Source: Chelonoidis abingdonii (lineage: Eukaryota > Chordata > Testudines > Testudinidae). Taken from it: 64,000 bases of DNA. Numbering within the stretch: position 1 is the first letter of the stretch; each line of letters opens with the position of its first letter. The DNA is taken from positions 57,075,315 to 57,139,314 of the forward strand of contig NC_133771.1 in NCBI RefSeq assembly GCF_003597395.2, written 5' to 3'. Made by a program: the position numbers and the translations under genes. Shown here in pieces: positions 12,437 through 23,644 of this stretch. Below the pieces are notes generated by a model. The model searched no databases, was not told where the DNA came from, and saw only the letters and a program-made list of their open reading frames with translations.

Positions 12437-12672
12437 CAGGGCCAGCTTCAGGGTTTTTGCTGCCCCAAGCGGCAGGAAAAAAAAAAAAAGGCCACGATTG
12501 TGATTGGTGGCAGCTCTACCACGCCACTTTGGCAATTCGGCGGCAGGTCCTTCCCTCCAAGAGAGACAGAGGGACCTGCCGCCGAATTGCCACCGAAGAG
12601 CCCGACATGCCGCCTCTTCCCTTTGGCCGCCCCAAGCACCTGCTTGCCAGCTAGTGCCTGGAGCCAGCCCTG
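12437..12672. mobile_element. hAT MITE (CAGGGCYRGCTYCAGG family), copy 1
   Basis: Termini are CAGGGCCAGCTTCAGG and the complement of CAGGGCTGGCTCCAGG. A perfect 8-bp target duplication CTTAGGCC lies at 12429-12436 and 12673-12680. The interior is GC-rich with an internal inverted segment (GGCGGCAGGTCC and GGACCTGCCGCC) and a poly-A run near 12477-12489. Non-coding. Confidence 0.9.
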
Positions 12673-12689
12673 CTTAGGCCAGTGAGGGT

Positions 12690-14550
12690 TGAAGCAGCAA
12701 ACTGAGAGTCCCTCCCTGCCCCAGCCATGCTTGGTGAGAGGGGGCTGAATATTACAATCTCCTTCTTGAATGCACATGGATGGTGAAGGTATAGAGAGCT
12801 CTGTTGCAGGCTCCTCTTCACAGATCTACTGCCTGCAGAGATGTACTTAGAGGATAGAAGGGATTATTTAGTTGATTTAATGAGACAGAAGGCAGTCATT
12901 TTGAATTAACTTGAAAGGGACATAGTATTAACACATTTTGCTGAAAATGCCTTGCATACCAAGAGGGACATGCTTCCCACCCAAAACAAACAAACCAACA
13001 AACAAACGTTTAGACAGTCAAATACAATTTGCGGGAACTCAAGCTTTTGAAAAAGTTAGTCACAGAGACTTTGTTAAGTTGGTCAGATCAGAACCATCTG
13101 CTAAGGTTTCTCATTCAGGAATTAAACCGTAGTCTTTGATTCTGAAGCTCAAAGAAAGGCCATCAGTAAGTTCATCATGACTTCAAACCCATATGTCTCT
13201 GCCTTAGCCTTTCACAGGTGTCTCCAAAGATAGAGACTCTGGCATGCTAGTCAGCTCTATCTCCTTATCAAAGCCAATAAAACCAAACACACAATTGATT
13301 CTGAGGTGTGAACATTTTACTAAACTTCAGTCTCCAAACTCAATTGATAATTCCTCTCACAATCTAAGAGATTGATCTGCAAAACTGGCAGGCTTAGCTT
13401 TATGCTACTTGACCAGGATGCTGGAATTGGACCTCAGAAAAACTGTTACCCTGGATGAGAGAAAAGCCTGCAGGCTATGAGTACCTCATGTCAGGAAAGA
13501 CAAAACCTCAGCTTTACCCCCGTTTTGCTCCATGTCATCACAGATGAACCAGAACCAGAAACATATATTCTCTGCCTTCTAAGGAGGTGTTTGGAAAGAC
13601 AGAAGGGCTGGTAAAGAATCATTTTTGTGACAGCTTGAGGGTCCAGCAAGCCTGTCATGTCTAATACAATCAGATTCTGGATTAAATCTCACATAGGAAG
13701 TGCTGGTACAGTATACACATGCAAAATTTGGAATCCTCTCAATCCCATGCTCTAGCCAGCATGGGATGTGACATTTGTTACCATTATCTCTGCAGCACGT
13801 TGGTTCAGAGGCAGGCCCTTCATTAAGCATTATTAGGGACAAGCAAAACCTGGAAGCGCCAAGTGTCAGATCCTAGGAAGTACTTAACTCTCATATATGA
13901 ACAATAATGTCCATTTAATTCTCAAATTTATAGAAGAAATATTACAAATGAAATTATGTTTAGCAGTAGGTAAATCAGTTTACTTGAGGACATAAACAGC
14001 CTGGGCCAGATTTTGTTTCTCAGTTATACTAATGTAAATCTGGAATAACTCTATTGGCATATTGGAGTTACTCTACATTTACATGTGTGTAATTAAGAGC
14101 AAAATTTAGTTCACTTTTTCCCTGCCCTAGTATAAACATAGATTTCCATGCATGGTGTATATATACGTGGAGTAATTTCTTCCTCTTTTATATATGCACC
14201 TTGTTCTGTTGTATGTCTGGGTCTTTTTGTTTTCTCTTGCCCTTATACAAGAGGAAGTTCTCAATAGGCACCAGAGAGAGAAGCCAGATAGTGAGCCCTC
14301 TTACATCTAATGCCTCCCCATATGTTTTGTATGAGGATACTCCTCATTCTCTGGAACCACTAACGGAAATTTTCTTGTTTGGAACTTTCTCATAGGTTCT
14401 CGTCTAACTCTCCTCAGAGGGGAATTTCTGTTACCTGAGGGTTTAGGTTTTAACAATTTCTTACACTTACTCAGAAGAGTGGGTTGTTTCTAATATAGCT
14501 ATATGTGTCTCACTGTGTTTTTTAATATGTGTGACAAAAATGTATTCATA
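12690..14550. other. Spacer, no gene seen
   Basis: Only short random frames are present. A (CAAA)-type simple run lies near 12985-13007. Nothing here resembles an exon or a repeat I can name. Confidence 0.4.
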
Positions 14551-14552
14551 GG

Positions 14553-14686
14553 TGCTAGAGCTAGGAGTGCTGGGGTGCTGCCGCACCCCCTGGCTTGAAG
14601 TTGTTTCCATTATATAAAGGTTTACAGTTTGTTTCAGTGGTTCTCCGCACCCCCACTATAAAATCATTACAGCACCCTGAGTATAT
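14553..14686. repeat. Short GGTGCTGGAAC-type interspersed repeat, copy 2
   Basis: It shares the core CTGGCTTGAAGTTGTTTCC, the TTTACAGTTTG segment and the terminal CAGCACCC motifs with the copy at 4625-4766. It is flanked on the right, after only a few bases, by the palindromic repeat at 14692. Confidence 0.6.
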
Positions 14687-14691
14687 TACTA

Positions 14692-14885
14692 TACACCTCT
14701 ACATCGATACAACGCTGTCCTTGGGAGCCAAAAAATCTTACCCTGTTATAGGTGAAACAGTGTTATATTGAACTTGCTTTGATCCACCAGAGTGCACAGC
14801 CCCTCCTCCTCCCCAGAGCACTGCTTTACCATGTTATATCCAAATTGTGTTATATCGGGTCACTTTATATCGAGGTAGCGGTGTA
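14692..14885. mobile_element. Palindromic MITE with TACACCTCTACATCGAT ends
   Basis: The left end TACACCTCTACATCGATACA is inverted relative to the right end ATATCGAGGTAGCGGTGTA. The body repeats GTTATAT-type units (GTTATAGGTG, GTTATATTGA, GTTATATCC, GTTATATCGG). It is short and non-coding, so a DNA-transposon derivative is likely. No clear target duplication was seen, so the superfamily is open. Confidence 0.6.
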
Positions 14886-14889
14886 GTTC

Positions 14890-16200
14890 TAATTTTGAGA
14901 CTCTAAAATCTCTTTATTCCAGGCACTGCAATTTATTTCAAAATCAAAGACGCTGGAAAAATAAGACACCTCAAAATGCCACAATGTTATTTTGAGTGTG
15001 AAGAATTAACCTCCTCACAGCTGATGTAGCAAAGGTCAAAACACAGAAAGTGACTGCCCATGAATATAACTACTCAATTCACGCCATTCTCAGTAGTCTG
15101 AGCAAAAAAACGGAGAAAATTGGTGAGCCTTTGCATATTTTAATGATCACTGCTCTGAAGCAGAACTCACTATATGTGGAGGCTGAGGGGTTTCAGCTTT
15201 ATTTAAAAATCTCTTTGAAAAGCCAGGCTGGATAGGTGTATCGATTGGTGTGAGCAAGTGCAAAACATGACGGGCCGCTCCAATTATATACAAACAGACC
15301 AGAGCAGAAGTTAGCCCAACATGTCTCCAATAGGCTGCTGTCACAGACAAGAAGTGGTCTGAAGAGCAGAGTACTGGTAGTATCCTGCCTGCTGCTTTAT
15401 GCCCAACTTGGCTGATTATTTAATTCTCTAGGGTAAGGGTCTGAACAATTTGCGAGTAGGCTGTATGCCATCATAACAGATTGGGCATGAGCCTAGGGAG
15501 CTAAGAAACAAATATGTGCATCAAATGTTTTGATTCCCAGTGCTTGAAATAACTCTCTGCCCTGAGTTTCCAAACCTCTTAGAGATAGGATAGGTGCCAG
15601 GAAATTGTAGACAATTTTAAAAAGGGAACATAACTTCCATAGCTGCATGGAGCTTGAATGTGACCTTGTTAAACCAGGTGACGTGATGGTCATGGGGAGA
15701 GAGTTAGTAAAATCATGTTTCCCGACTCTTTAGTCTCTTAATTGAAAGGCACTGGGGAAAAGGCCAAAACGTGCTTTCTTAGATTTGCCAGATATGACAG
15801 TGAATCAGCGAGCTCTGTATGAAAATCTGTTCCATGGCCTTCTGCAGTCTTCTGAGTAAGAGGAAATACATGTATTCTGAGTAGACTCCTCTGTGACAAA
15901 GACACAGATAATTTTCCTTGTATAAAAAAGTAAACTATTTGTGTATGCATGCTAAGTGGCTATTCTTTTGGAAGAGTTTCATTACTGTGTGGGTAATAGA
16001 ATGAGGGGACGACCACATCTTTACACATAGTGGTAGAGTCTAGTCCTTACTCATGTTGTATAGTACCAGCACTTTACTACGTGAATTAGCTGTATACAAC
16101 CAGATTCAGCTACCTTTACTCACATTAAGTAGCACCTTACTTTTGGACTTTGCTATTGCAATCTGTGATGCTACTCCCAAAGTCAGACAATACTTACTGT
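14890..16200. other. Spacer, no gene seen
   Basis: No recognised repeat and no frame above about 70 codons. Nothing to support a gene. Confidence 0.4.
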
Positions 16201-16211
16201 GAGTAAGACTA

Positions 16212-16650
16212 AGGCTACGGTTCTGTCATGGAGGTCATGGATTCCACAACTTTCTGGAACCTTCGTGACTTCTTCTGTGGCAGGACTGGAGCAGCTGTCA
16301 GCCCCAGGGCTGCTGGAGCAGCGGCTGCAAGAACAGCTAACCAGTGGCCAGCACTAGGGCCACAGGAACAGCTGACTGGCAGCCAGCCCCAGGGCCCTCA
16401 AGGGCAGTGGCTGGGATTGGGTCAGCCCCGCTGGGGGATGGAGCAGCAGTAGTTAGGCCCATTACAAGAGCAGCAACAGAGCTGGAGCAGCTGCATGCCC
16501 CAGCAGTGCTCTATTTCTACCCCTTTCCCCCCAGGGTATTTGTAGTAAAAGTCAGGGACAGGTTGCAGGCTTCCATCAAGTTTTGTTTATTGCCTGCAAC
16601 CTGTCAGTGACTGTTACTAAAAATACCTGTGCCAGAATTGTAGCCTTAAG
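16212..16650. mobile_element. hAT-like MITE with AAGGCTAC ends
   Basis: The left end AGGCTACGGTTCTGTCATGG is inverted to the right end CAGAATTGTAGCCTT. The direct repeat AGTAAGACTA flanks both sides (16202-16211 and 16649-16658), an 8- to 10-bp duplication. The interior holds degenerate GCAGCAG/CAGGAACAGCTG units, which generate 70-90-codon frames without meaning. A second inverted segment, CAGGTTGCAGGC / GCCTGCAACCTG, lies at about 16559-16604. Confidence 0.75.
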
Positions 16651-17249
16651 TAAGACTAGAACAACGGAGCCCATTGAAATCAATGAAGCTAGCTGATAAG
16701 CACAGTACTGTTCAGCATAAGGGTGCAGAATCTGGCTAAGAGAAGGCATAACACAAATGGACTGTATCTTTTCTTTCAGATATTAACGCCCAATGATTCC
16801 CTCTTCAACATGGATTAATTACCTCTGTGTGCTGAAAAGCTAGAAGACTCTGATTTCATCATAGGAAACAGCCACTTTCTTTTCTCCTGTCAGTGAAGTG
16901 CCCCTCCAGTTATCTTAAAGTTAGAAAGAAAAGCCATACAGCATTTCGTATCCAACTATTTAGAGGGTGTAAAGTAGTAAAGTTGTGAATAACACAATAG
17001 CCTCTTTGTCAGGTATAATCCATTCTGGCTACATAAAAGATTTCTGATGAAATATTTTATTATTTTCTTCCCCCAAACAGTCAATCACAATTGTTGCTCC
17101 TATCAATGAACACTGCCATGACGCAGCCACTAAAATCAGTTTTCCACTCCTGCACTAAGTTGTACTTAAAGCTATGTATGCAAAATAAATTTGTACATCC
17201 CCAGTGTTTTCCTACTGTTAATCATTTTTATTTTTTTTTTAGTGAGGAC

Positions 17250-17770
17250 CTAGTGGAATTGGAGACTTCAAGAAATCTAAATCATCCTGAAAAGCAATTT
17301 GCCACGCTGCCTGAAGACATGTTTTCAATCAATGTGTCCTTCCTGCAATGATTTATGGATTAGAAACATGGATGATCTTTAAGAAAGAACGGAAGAAAGA
17401 AACTGCAACTAAATGGAGATGAATATAAAAGGGTGCATGCTGAGACTAGCACAGAGAGACAAGAAAAAAAATGGGTGCCTTTGACAAGGAAGCAGCATGC
17501 AAGACTCATTGGAAAATAAAAAGTATATGGTCGTGGGCCAGACACGTGCAGGACAATATGATACTACGTACAGCAGATGAAATTAATGACATAGAGAAAC
17601 ATAAGCAGAAAGCAATGGTGAGACAGACATAGAAATTGAAAGGAGTGATGAAATACAGTGGTAGTCAGCTGCAAGATGGGACTGCATAGGCCCGAGACAA
17701 CACATACATGATACTGTATACACAAAACCTGCTATACACCAGTGCATTAGCTGATGTTGCAAACAACAAC
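17250..17770 (+). pseudogene. RTE-like non-LTR retrotransposon, 3' end of ORF2
   Basis: Short frames on the plus strand resemble the C-terminal region of the LINE protein: SNLPRCLKT before 17330, MIYGLETW at 17348-17371 (family pattern: VLPALTYGAETW), and SWARHVQDN at 17531-17557 (family pattern: RWAGHVARM). Frameshifts separate them. The clade is uncertain; RTE or a relative is my reading because of the YGAETW...WAGHVAR spacing. Inactive. Confidence 0.6.
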
Positions 17771-17946
17771 TAAAACTTACTTACCAGCCATTTCATGGTC
17801 ACTGGAAATGCTTTCAAAAGAGCCAATGTTCTGGGAAAATGGTGCACTTTTGTAGATAACAAATAATGAAAAATGCCCTAAACAAATAGGAGAGTTAATT
17901 CAGGATGATGGACTAATGTTTGAATTTAGTTTTCCATAGCTCTTAG

Positions 17947-18177
17947 CAGGCCCAGCTCCAAGCGCCAGCGCGCCAAGCACATGCTTGGGGCGGCATGCCA
18001 CAGGGGGGTGCTCTGCCAGTTGCCAGGAGGGCGGCAGGTGTCTCTGGTGGACCTCCCACAGGCGTGCCTGCAGAGGGTCCGCTTGTCCCACCGAAGCTGC
18101 AGGACCGGCGAGCGGCAGAGCGCCCTCCATGGCGTGCCGCCATGCTTGGGGTGGCGAAATGGCTAGAGCCAGCCCTG
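17947..18177. mobile_element. hAT MITE (CAGGGCYRGCTYCAGG family), copy 2
   Basis: The left end CAGGCCCAGCTCCAAG is inverted to GCTAGAGCCAGCCCTG. A perfect 8-bp target duplication GCTCTTAG is at 17939-17946 and 18178-18185. The interior is GC-rich, with a shared TGCTTGGGGYGGC segment near both ends. The 60-100-codon frames on both strands are by-products of its GC content. Confidence 0.9.
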
Positions 18178-18724
18178 GCTCTTAGTGTGTAGGTAGAGTA
18201 ATTGGAATAGCCTTTTCTAAGTTTATTATTATTCATTTTGTATTAATTTATATAGCAACATAATATTACATAAGCCTGATAATTTGCAGACAGATCTAAA
18301 GAAAAGTCTCTGTCCCGAGATTAATTTACAATCCAAGTCAATCTTGGAAAATTTTTCTCCATGCAGGCTAGCATTAGAAAGAGTGGTTACACTGAAAACA
18401 ACAGCCATGTTCCACAAGCTTGCTGCTACTGCCTGTTTCCACACTGGTACTATGCTCAGTTGTGTTAGATGCAAAGCCTTCTGAGGGGTGCATGCCTCAG
18501 TTCATAGAACCACTGAAAACTGAGCTGTTCTGTGAGAGAACTTGTCTGTCACTTCTGGGGACTGTGAGTGGAAAGATGATAAACCCAGGCACTCAGACAA
18601 TTCGGTAGTTCCACGCAGCAGTTCTCATTTCAGTATCTGGCCTACCTCTCAAATGGTGTCAAGGCATGAAACTCACATAAACTGATGACTTGCACCCACT
18701 AGTGGCACATTTAAAACAGCAACT

Positions 18725-19230
18725 GTCATTTTGTTGAGAGGCCACAGCAGCAGGGCTGCAAGGTGGCAATGGGTGTTCCTGCAGAGGCTTGTTTTGAAAA
18801 ATGCAGAGGCTTGGTGTCAAACAGAGAGCATGCCAACCACATGCAGAGATAGAGGACAGGTCTCACCAATATCTGTGGAGCTAGTGCATGCTCTCATGTC
18901 AGAAGTAGTTCCCTTTACTGAGTGGTGGTTGTGGGCCAGGCCCACACGCACATGGTGGTGAGACTACATTGGCATGGAGACATGGGATTTCCACCAATGC
19001 AACCAGAACTTTCATATGAGACAGGCCATCTTCTTGGAGCTATGCGAGGATTTTGTGCCAGCCATAGAACAGAAAAACAAAAAAGACAATATCAGTCTGG
19101 AAGCATCTTGCTTCCAGACCAGAAGCACCCTCTGGATGCTGGCCATCCTGGATGGTGACAAACTTGTGGGTAATCAGTTTGTGGTTGGCAAGTCAACCGT
19201 GGGTGTGGTGGTGACAGCTGTTTGACAATC
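18725..19230 (+). pseudogene. PIF/Harbinger transposase fragment, N-terminal part
   Basis: Frame 18974-19225 (83 codons) reads NFHMRQAIFLELCEDFVPAI, then LVGNQFVVGKSTVGVVV. This is the N-terminal helix-turn-helix-like region of the HARBI1-type transposase (family patterns FLELCDELAPAL and YRSVGNQFGVGKSTV). It ends before the first catalytic Asp, so the DDE domain is absent. It is distinct from, but related to, the copy at 54.9-56.2 kb, which keeps VGNQF but has lost GKSTV. The upstream part (18725-18970) is probably the same gene in other frames. No element ends were found. Confidence 0.7.
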
Positions 19231-19242
19231 CAAGTTCTGAGG

Positions 19243-19348
19243 CACCTGGCTCAGCCATAGCTCCCAGGCATTCTAGGCTCCTGGCAGATGGAACAGAGGG
19301 AGTCAGGAGCCTAGCAGCTCTGGGAGTCATGGCTGAGCTGGGAGCCTT
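19243..19348. repeat. Imperfect inverted repeat (hairpin-forming)
   Basis: The left arm GGCTCAGCCATAGCTCCCAG and the right arm CTGGGAGTCATGGCTGAGCT are complementary, with a continuing arm CTAGGCTCCTG / CAGGAGCCTAG. The loop is about 20 bases. It directly follows the Harbinger transposase fragment and could be a small MITE or the edge of that element. Confidence 0.55.
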
Positions 19349-19349
19349 A

Positions 19350-21200
19350 GAGATTGGGTTCCCGAGACCAATTAGGTTTAGAAATTTTCAAATGAAATTA
19401 GAATAGTTTTAACATTTTTATCAGATTTTCCTTTCTGTGGGAAATTTAGGAAATTTTACTTTTTATTCTGAAAAAGAACATATTTTTCCAGCGTTTTAGA
19501 ATCCCTGGCAGTGGAGAGTAGGCAGGGTCACCCAAATAGTTTCAGTCCCCCTAAAATATATGTGCCATCAATGGCATCAGCACAGTTTTGCTCATTTGTT
19601 CAGTCAGCAATTATTTCAGGGACATTGCTGCAAATGCACTTGGACTGCAGTGCATTTATCACCATGTATTTCCTATGGATGTATTGTGTACAACACAATA
19701 TTTGTGAGGAAGAGGGAATATTTTGATTATGACCCGTACCTACCTGCTGGTCCCAGTACCTACTTTCTGGTCCCAGAGCTGAGTCCCATAGAATCATAGT
19801 AATACATCATGGCCATAGTATGCTCTCATAGGCTTGATTTGTATATGGAGTGAAATAGTGATTTAAAAATGTAGTGAGGTAGGATGCTGAACCAGGCTCA
19901 GGTATTAAATATTCTCCATGAACATCTTTTTAGTCACAAGAAGACAGAGATGGAGGTATAATTTAAAATAAACTTAATTGCAAGGTTTCAGCCAGTGCAT
20001 ATTTTGCAACACATCCTCCCTGGATCTCCTCCTGCTGGAGTATAGATTCACTAGCCTTTGGGTCACTGTCAGGGGTCTCCTTTGTGCTTGCATAACCAAC
20101 ATGCTTCCATTGCAGCTTTTAGCTGTAAATAAGGAAAGGAACAGTGAGAAGGATAAATAATTTCTTGGTTTTGCTCTGTGGTACTGTGTGTGCCTACAGA
20201 CTTTCTGGAGCCAGACAAGGTGATTCTGCTGGATGAGCCACAATCATCCAGAAATAGGGCTCTAGTGGGCACTAGGTATGCTCATTAGCTGAGTGAAGCT
20301 ACTTGAGTGATTTCCATTGTGGGCAAGCAGTATGGCAGCACACACCTGGAGTCACTCTCTAAGAGTGGAACCAATTAGAACTCAAGGAGAAGAGTTTATA
20401 AATAGAAGAAGTGGGAGGCAGACTGAAGAACTCAGTGGTGAAGAAAGGTCTGCTGAAAGGATTGTGTTCCAGAGAGTTTGCCATTTTTGTTGTCTACAGA
20501 CTCCCTCACCCTGCTGGAGAAGAAGAGGAGGACTAGATTTTATGTGCAAATTTCAGACTGATATTGTAGGGACTCAAGGGAAGTTTGAAGGAGGATGTGA
20601 GATTGTTACTTTCCCTCCAGATTTTAAATCACTAAAGCGAGTTTAGACGCCATTCCACAGAGACTGAGAAGAGTAAATCTTCCCAAAGAAGAGCCCTAGA
20701 GAATTGTGTGTATATGCACATGCATAATTATATTTTCAGTTTGAACATGTGGCAGAAACTCCCCTAAGAGTGTTTTCTTTAAAGGTGTTGTTATTCACAA
20801 CAGTCACAACCGTTTCATGGGTTAGAAGTAAACTGTTACGAAGATGAGCAATAGATATTTTTTTCCTTTCGAGATTTGCTTACACGTTTTTTCTCTCTGA
20901 AATTTACCTCTGTATTATATATAAATACCAAGGTCCTGAACAGACTAAACTCCGGTCTGATCCTCAGCAGAGAGGTAAGCTGAGGTATGGAAAAGGGAAA
21001 GAAATATTGTACTAAATATTTGAATAGTGCATTCCCCAAACCTGTTATACCTATTTTTTGTCACCTCCATTTCAGAGACTAGAAAACATGAAAAATAAAC
21101 TCTAAAGTTTTTGTCCCTGATAAGTAACATAATTATATATCCTTTCATATAACCACAAAGCAGAAATTGCAAATCTGTCTCTCAGATACGTCCTACTGAT
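19350..21200. other. Spacer, no gene recognised
   Basis: It contains a 109-codon frame at 20317-20646 with no recognisable domain. A TATAAATA box at 20398-20405 lies inside it, in a setting that could be an old LTR, but no ends were found. The rest is featureless. Confidence 0.35.
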
Positions 21201-21204
21201 AAAT

Positions 21205-21465
21205 TCAAAGTCCAGAAGAGACTATTATAATCATGTTGTCTGATCTCCTAAATAACACAGGATATGTACCCTGAACCAGTAATTTCTGCATCAAGTCTAT
21301 AGTTTCTGCCTGAGCTATAGCATATGTTTTAGAAAGACATCCATTCTTGATGTAAAGACCTCAAATGGTGGAGAATCCCTAGTTAAGGTATTCCAGTGGT
21401 TAATTACTCACTATTAAAAACTTATTCTTGCTTCAGTTTTCAACCAAGGAATCTTGTTATGCTTT
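21205..21465 (-). repeat. CR1 LINE 3' fragment
   Basis: The sequence matches the complement of the reptile CR1 3' end: a CATGTTGTCTGATCTCC box, ATAACACAGG, the GGTGGAGAATCC segment and CCAGTGGTTAATTACTC. The coding sense is minus. It is truncated and too diverged for a frame. Confidence 0.75.
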
Positions 21466-21469
21466 TTTG

Positions 21470-22350
21470 GGGGTATATTACCTATCAGAAATAAAAATCT
21501 TTAAAATTAAATGGGAGACTGTGATGGGATGCATCAGCTCTTCACTGGTGCAGCAGGGGTTAACGCTTCTCTCTGGACCATATCAGCCTCATGACAGAGA
21601 CAAACATAACATGGCAAGTCTGACAATAAGCAATGGATGGGCAAAACCACACTAGAGGATTTAACAACAGAAACCTGAGATATGGTGTAAGCAGGCAGTA
21701 TACATACCCATGCAGCAAGGCCCATTTGTTTTCCCTAGCTGTGAGGGACAATGATGACTAGTGGAAGATTTTTTAAAAAATCTTAAATATGGTTATTACA
21801 TAGGTATATTCTGAGGTGAAAGGGAGCTCCTGATGTAATGTATGTCATGGAGCACTGGATCAATGGATAAGCATGTCTGTTTATGGAATGACCATAAATT
21901 CAGAGAAATAATAAACAATAAATAAACAAAGCGGTGATCTCTGCATCCCTAAGCAGAGTCAGAGCTGCCTCATCCACAGCAGCTCCTCCGTAGAACCCAT
22001 TCAGGACTCAAGTCCCAAAGGATCCTGTGGTTGCAAGAGCATCTGGTTGTCAGGCTCCTTGAGGTGTTTCCTCCCCCCTTGTTATAAGCAAGTTCCATGG
22101 TTCCCTGGACACAATTCTTATCCTAGGAAGAATCAAAAGTGTTCCCAGACTCCTCTTTAGACAAATGGCAGCAATAGTTAATTGGAGGGACTGGTGGTTC
22201 CCCCTACATTCTGAGTGAACATCTTTATGGCTCATGGTTAGGATCCTCAAGTCCCTTCATTGTTTATGAAGCCCATGGTGACCTTGGACTGCCCCATTGT
22301 ATGTCTGCAATGCAAGGGGAGAGGGCCCACAGCCCAGACTTCACTTCGAG
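21470..22350. other. Spacer, no gene seen
   Basis: No frame above 75 codons and no repeat I can name. The part from 21515 to 21760 could be an old LTR, but no ends were found. Confidence 0.35.
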
Positions 22351-22355
22351 ACCAA

Positions 22356-22454
22356 ACATCTACACTGCAATCTACACCGCAATCCGAGTCCCATGAGCCT
22401 AAGTCAGCTGACACAGGCCAGCCATGGGTGTTTTAGTGCAGTATAGACATACCC
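22356..22454. repeat. Short Harbinger-type MITE remnant
   Basis: It ends in TATAGACATACCC, the inverted counterpart of the GGGTATGTCTA terminus seen in the Harbinger elements here, and starts with ACATCTACACTGCAATC. It carries CAGCTGACACAGGCCAGCC, which is also found in the MITE at 41245-41487. Confidence 0.5.
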
Positions 22455-22599
22455 ATCAGTTTGAGGTTGCAGCTGTGGCCGTAGAAGTCTCTCTGGGAGC
22501 TCTCTGGAAATGCTCCCTAGGTAACCCAGTTTGCTGCCCAGCCTTAGGAATGTAGATAGTTTGTTTCAACATACTGAAGTCTATGCTCTCCAGTTAAGG

Positions 22600-22906
22600 C
22601 AGGGGTCAGCAACCTTTCAGAAGTGATGTGCCGAGTCTTCAGTTATTCACGCTAAATTTAAGGTTTCACGTGCCAGTAATACATTTTAACATTTTTAGAA
22701 GGTCTCTTTCTATAAGTCTATAATATATAACTAAACTATTGTTGTATGTAAAGTAAATAAGGTTTTTAAAAATTTAAGAAGATTAATTTAAAACTAAATC
22801 AAAATGCAGAGCCCCCCAGACCAGTGGCCAGGACCCGGGCAGTGTGAGTGCCACTGAAAATCAGCTCATGCTCTGCCTTCAGCACACGTGCCATAGGTTA
22901 CCCCTG
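22600..22906. mobile_element. hAT MITE (CAGGGGTCAGCAACC family), copy 1
   Basis: Ends are CAGGGGTCAGCAACC and GGTTACCCCTG, flanked by AGTTAAGG (22592-22599) and TGTTAAGG (22907-22914), a 7-of-8 target duplication. The body has TTTCAGAAGTGATGTGCC and a TA-rich middle. The copies at 36905-37098 and 44478-44787 are in the opposite orientation. Confidence 0.85.
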
Positions 22907-22914
22907 TGTTAAGG

Positions 22915-23639
22915 TGTCACCCCCACTTTGAACTTTAGGGTACAGATATGGGGACCTGCATGAGATAACCCCTAAGCTTACTTACCAGCTTAGATCTAGT
23001 AGCTGCCACCACCAAATAGTTTAAACAAATGTTTGTGGGAGCGTCATTTGGAAACTCTTGTCTTTCCCCCTAATATTTCCCCAGTCTTTAGCCCCCCTTT
23101 TTCTGGCAGGATTGAGACTGATTCATCTCCCACCAATTCCTGGTGAGCCCAGATCCAAAAAACCCTTGGATCTTACAACAAGGAAAAATCAATCAGGTTC
23201 TTAAAAGAAGACTTTTAATTAAAGGGAAAAGGGTTAAAAGAAATACCTCTGTGAGATTAGCATGCAAGCTATTCTCACAGACAACAGATTCAAAACACAG
23301 AGGATGTCCCTCTAGGCAAAAACCTTAGTTACACAAAGACACCCAGTTTGTTTCTCCCACTATGCAAAAACGAAGTCACAAAAGAAAATAAACATAATCT
23401 AATACATTCCTTCTCTAAACACTACCTACTTTTAAGAAATATTAGATGGCTGATTCCTGGATCCTTCACTCTGGCACAAACTTTTCTGAACAGACCAAAG
23501 ACTGATTTCCCTCCTCTCTCTTTGAAAACATCTTGTCCCCCGCATTGGTTTCTCTGGTCAAGTGTCAGCTAGGCTATGTGAACTTCTTAACCCTTTACAG
23601 GTAAAAGAGGAATTAACCCTTAACTGTCTGTTTATGACA
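22915..23639 (-). mobile_element. Solo LTR, TGTCATAAACAG family
   Basis: In the minus sense it starts TGTCATAAACAGACAG and ends AAGTGGGGGTGACA, so it has TG...CA termini with a 5-bp TGTCA/TGACA inversion. The internal landmark GGTGGTGGCAGC and the TCTAAGCTGGTAAGTAAGC segment are shared with the copies at 38069 and 57260. No internal retroviral coding lies beside it. It abuts the target duplication of the preceding hAT MITE with no spacer. Confidence 0.75.
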
Positions 23640-23644
23640 CCTCC

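Noticed and set aside
17943..18236. Several 60-97-codon frames on both strands
   Set aside because: GC-rich MITE sequence with few stop codons, no protein resemblance.
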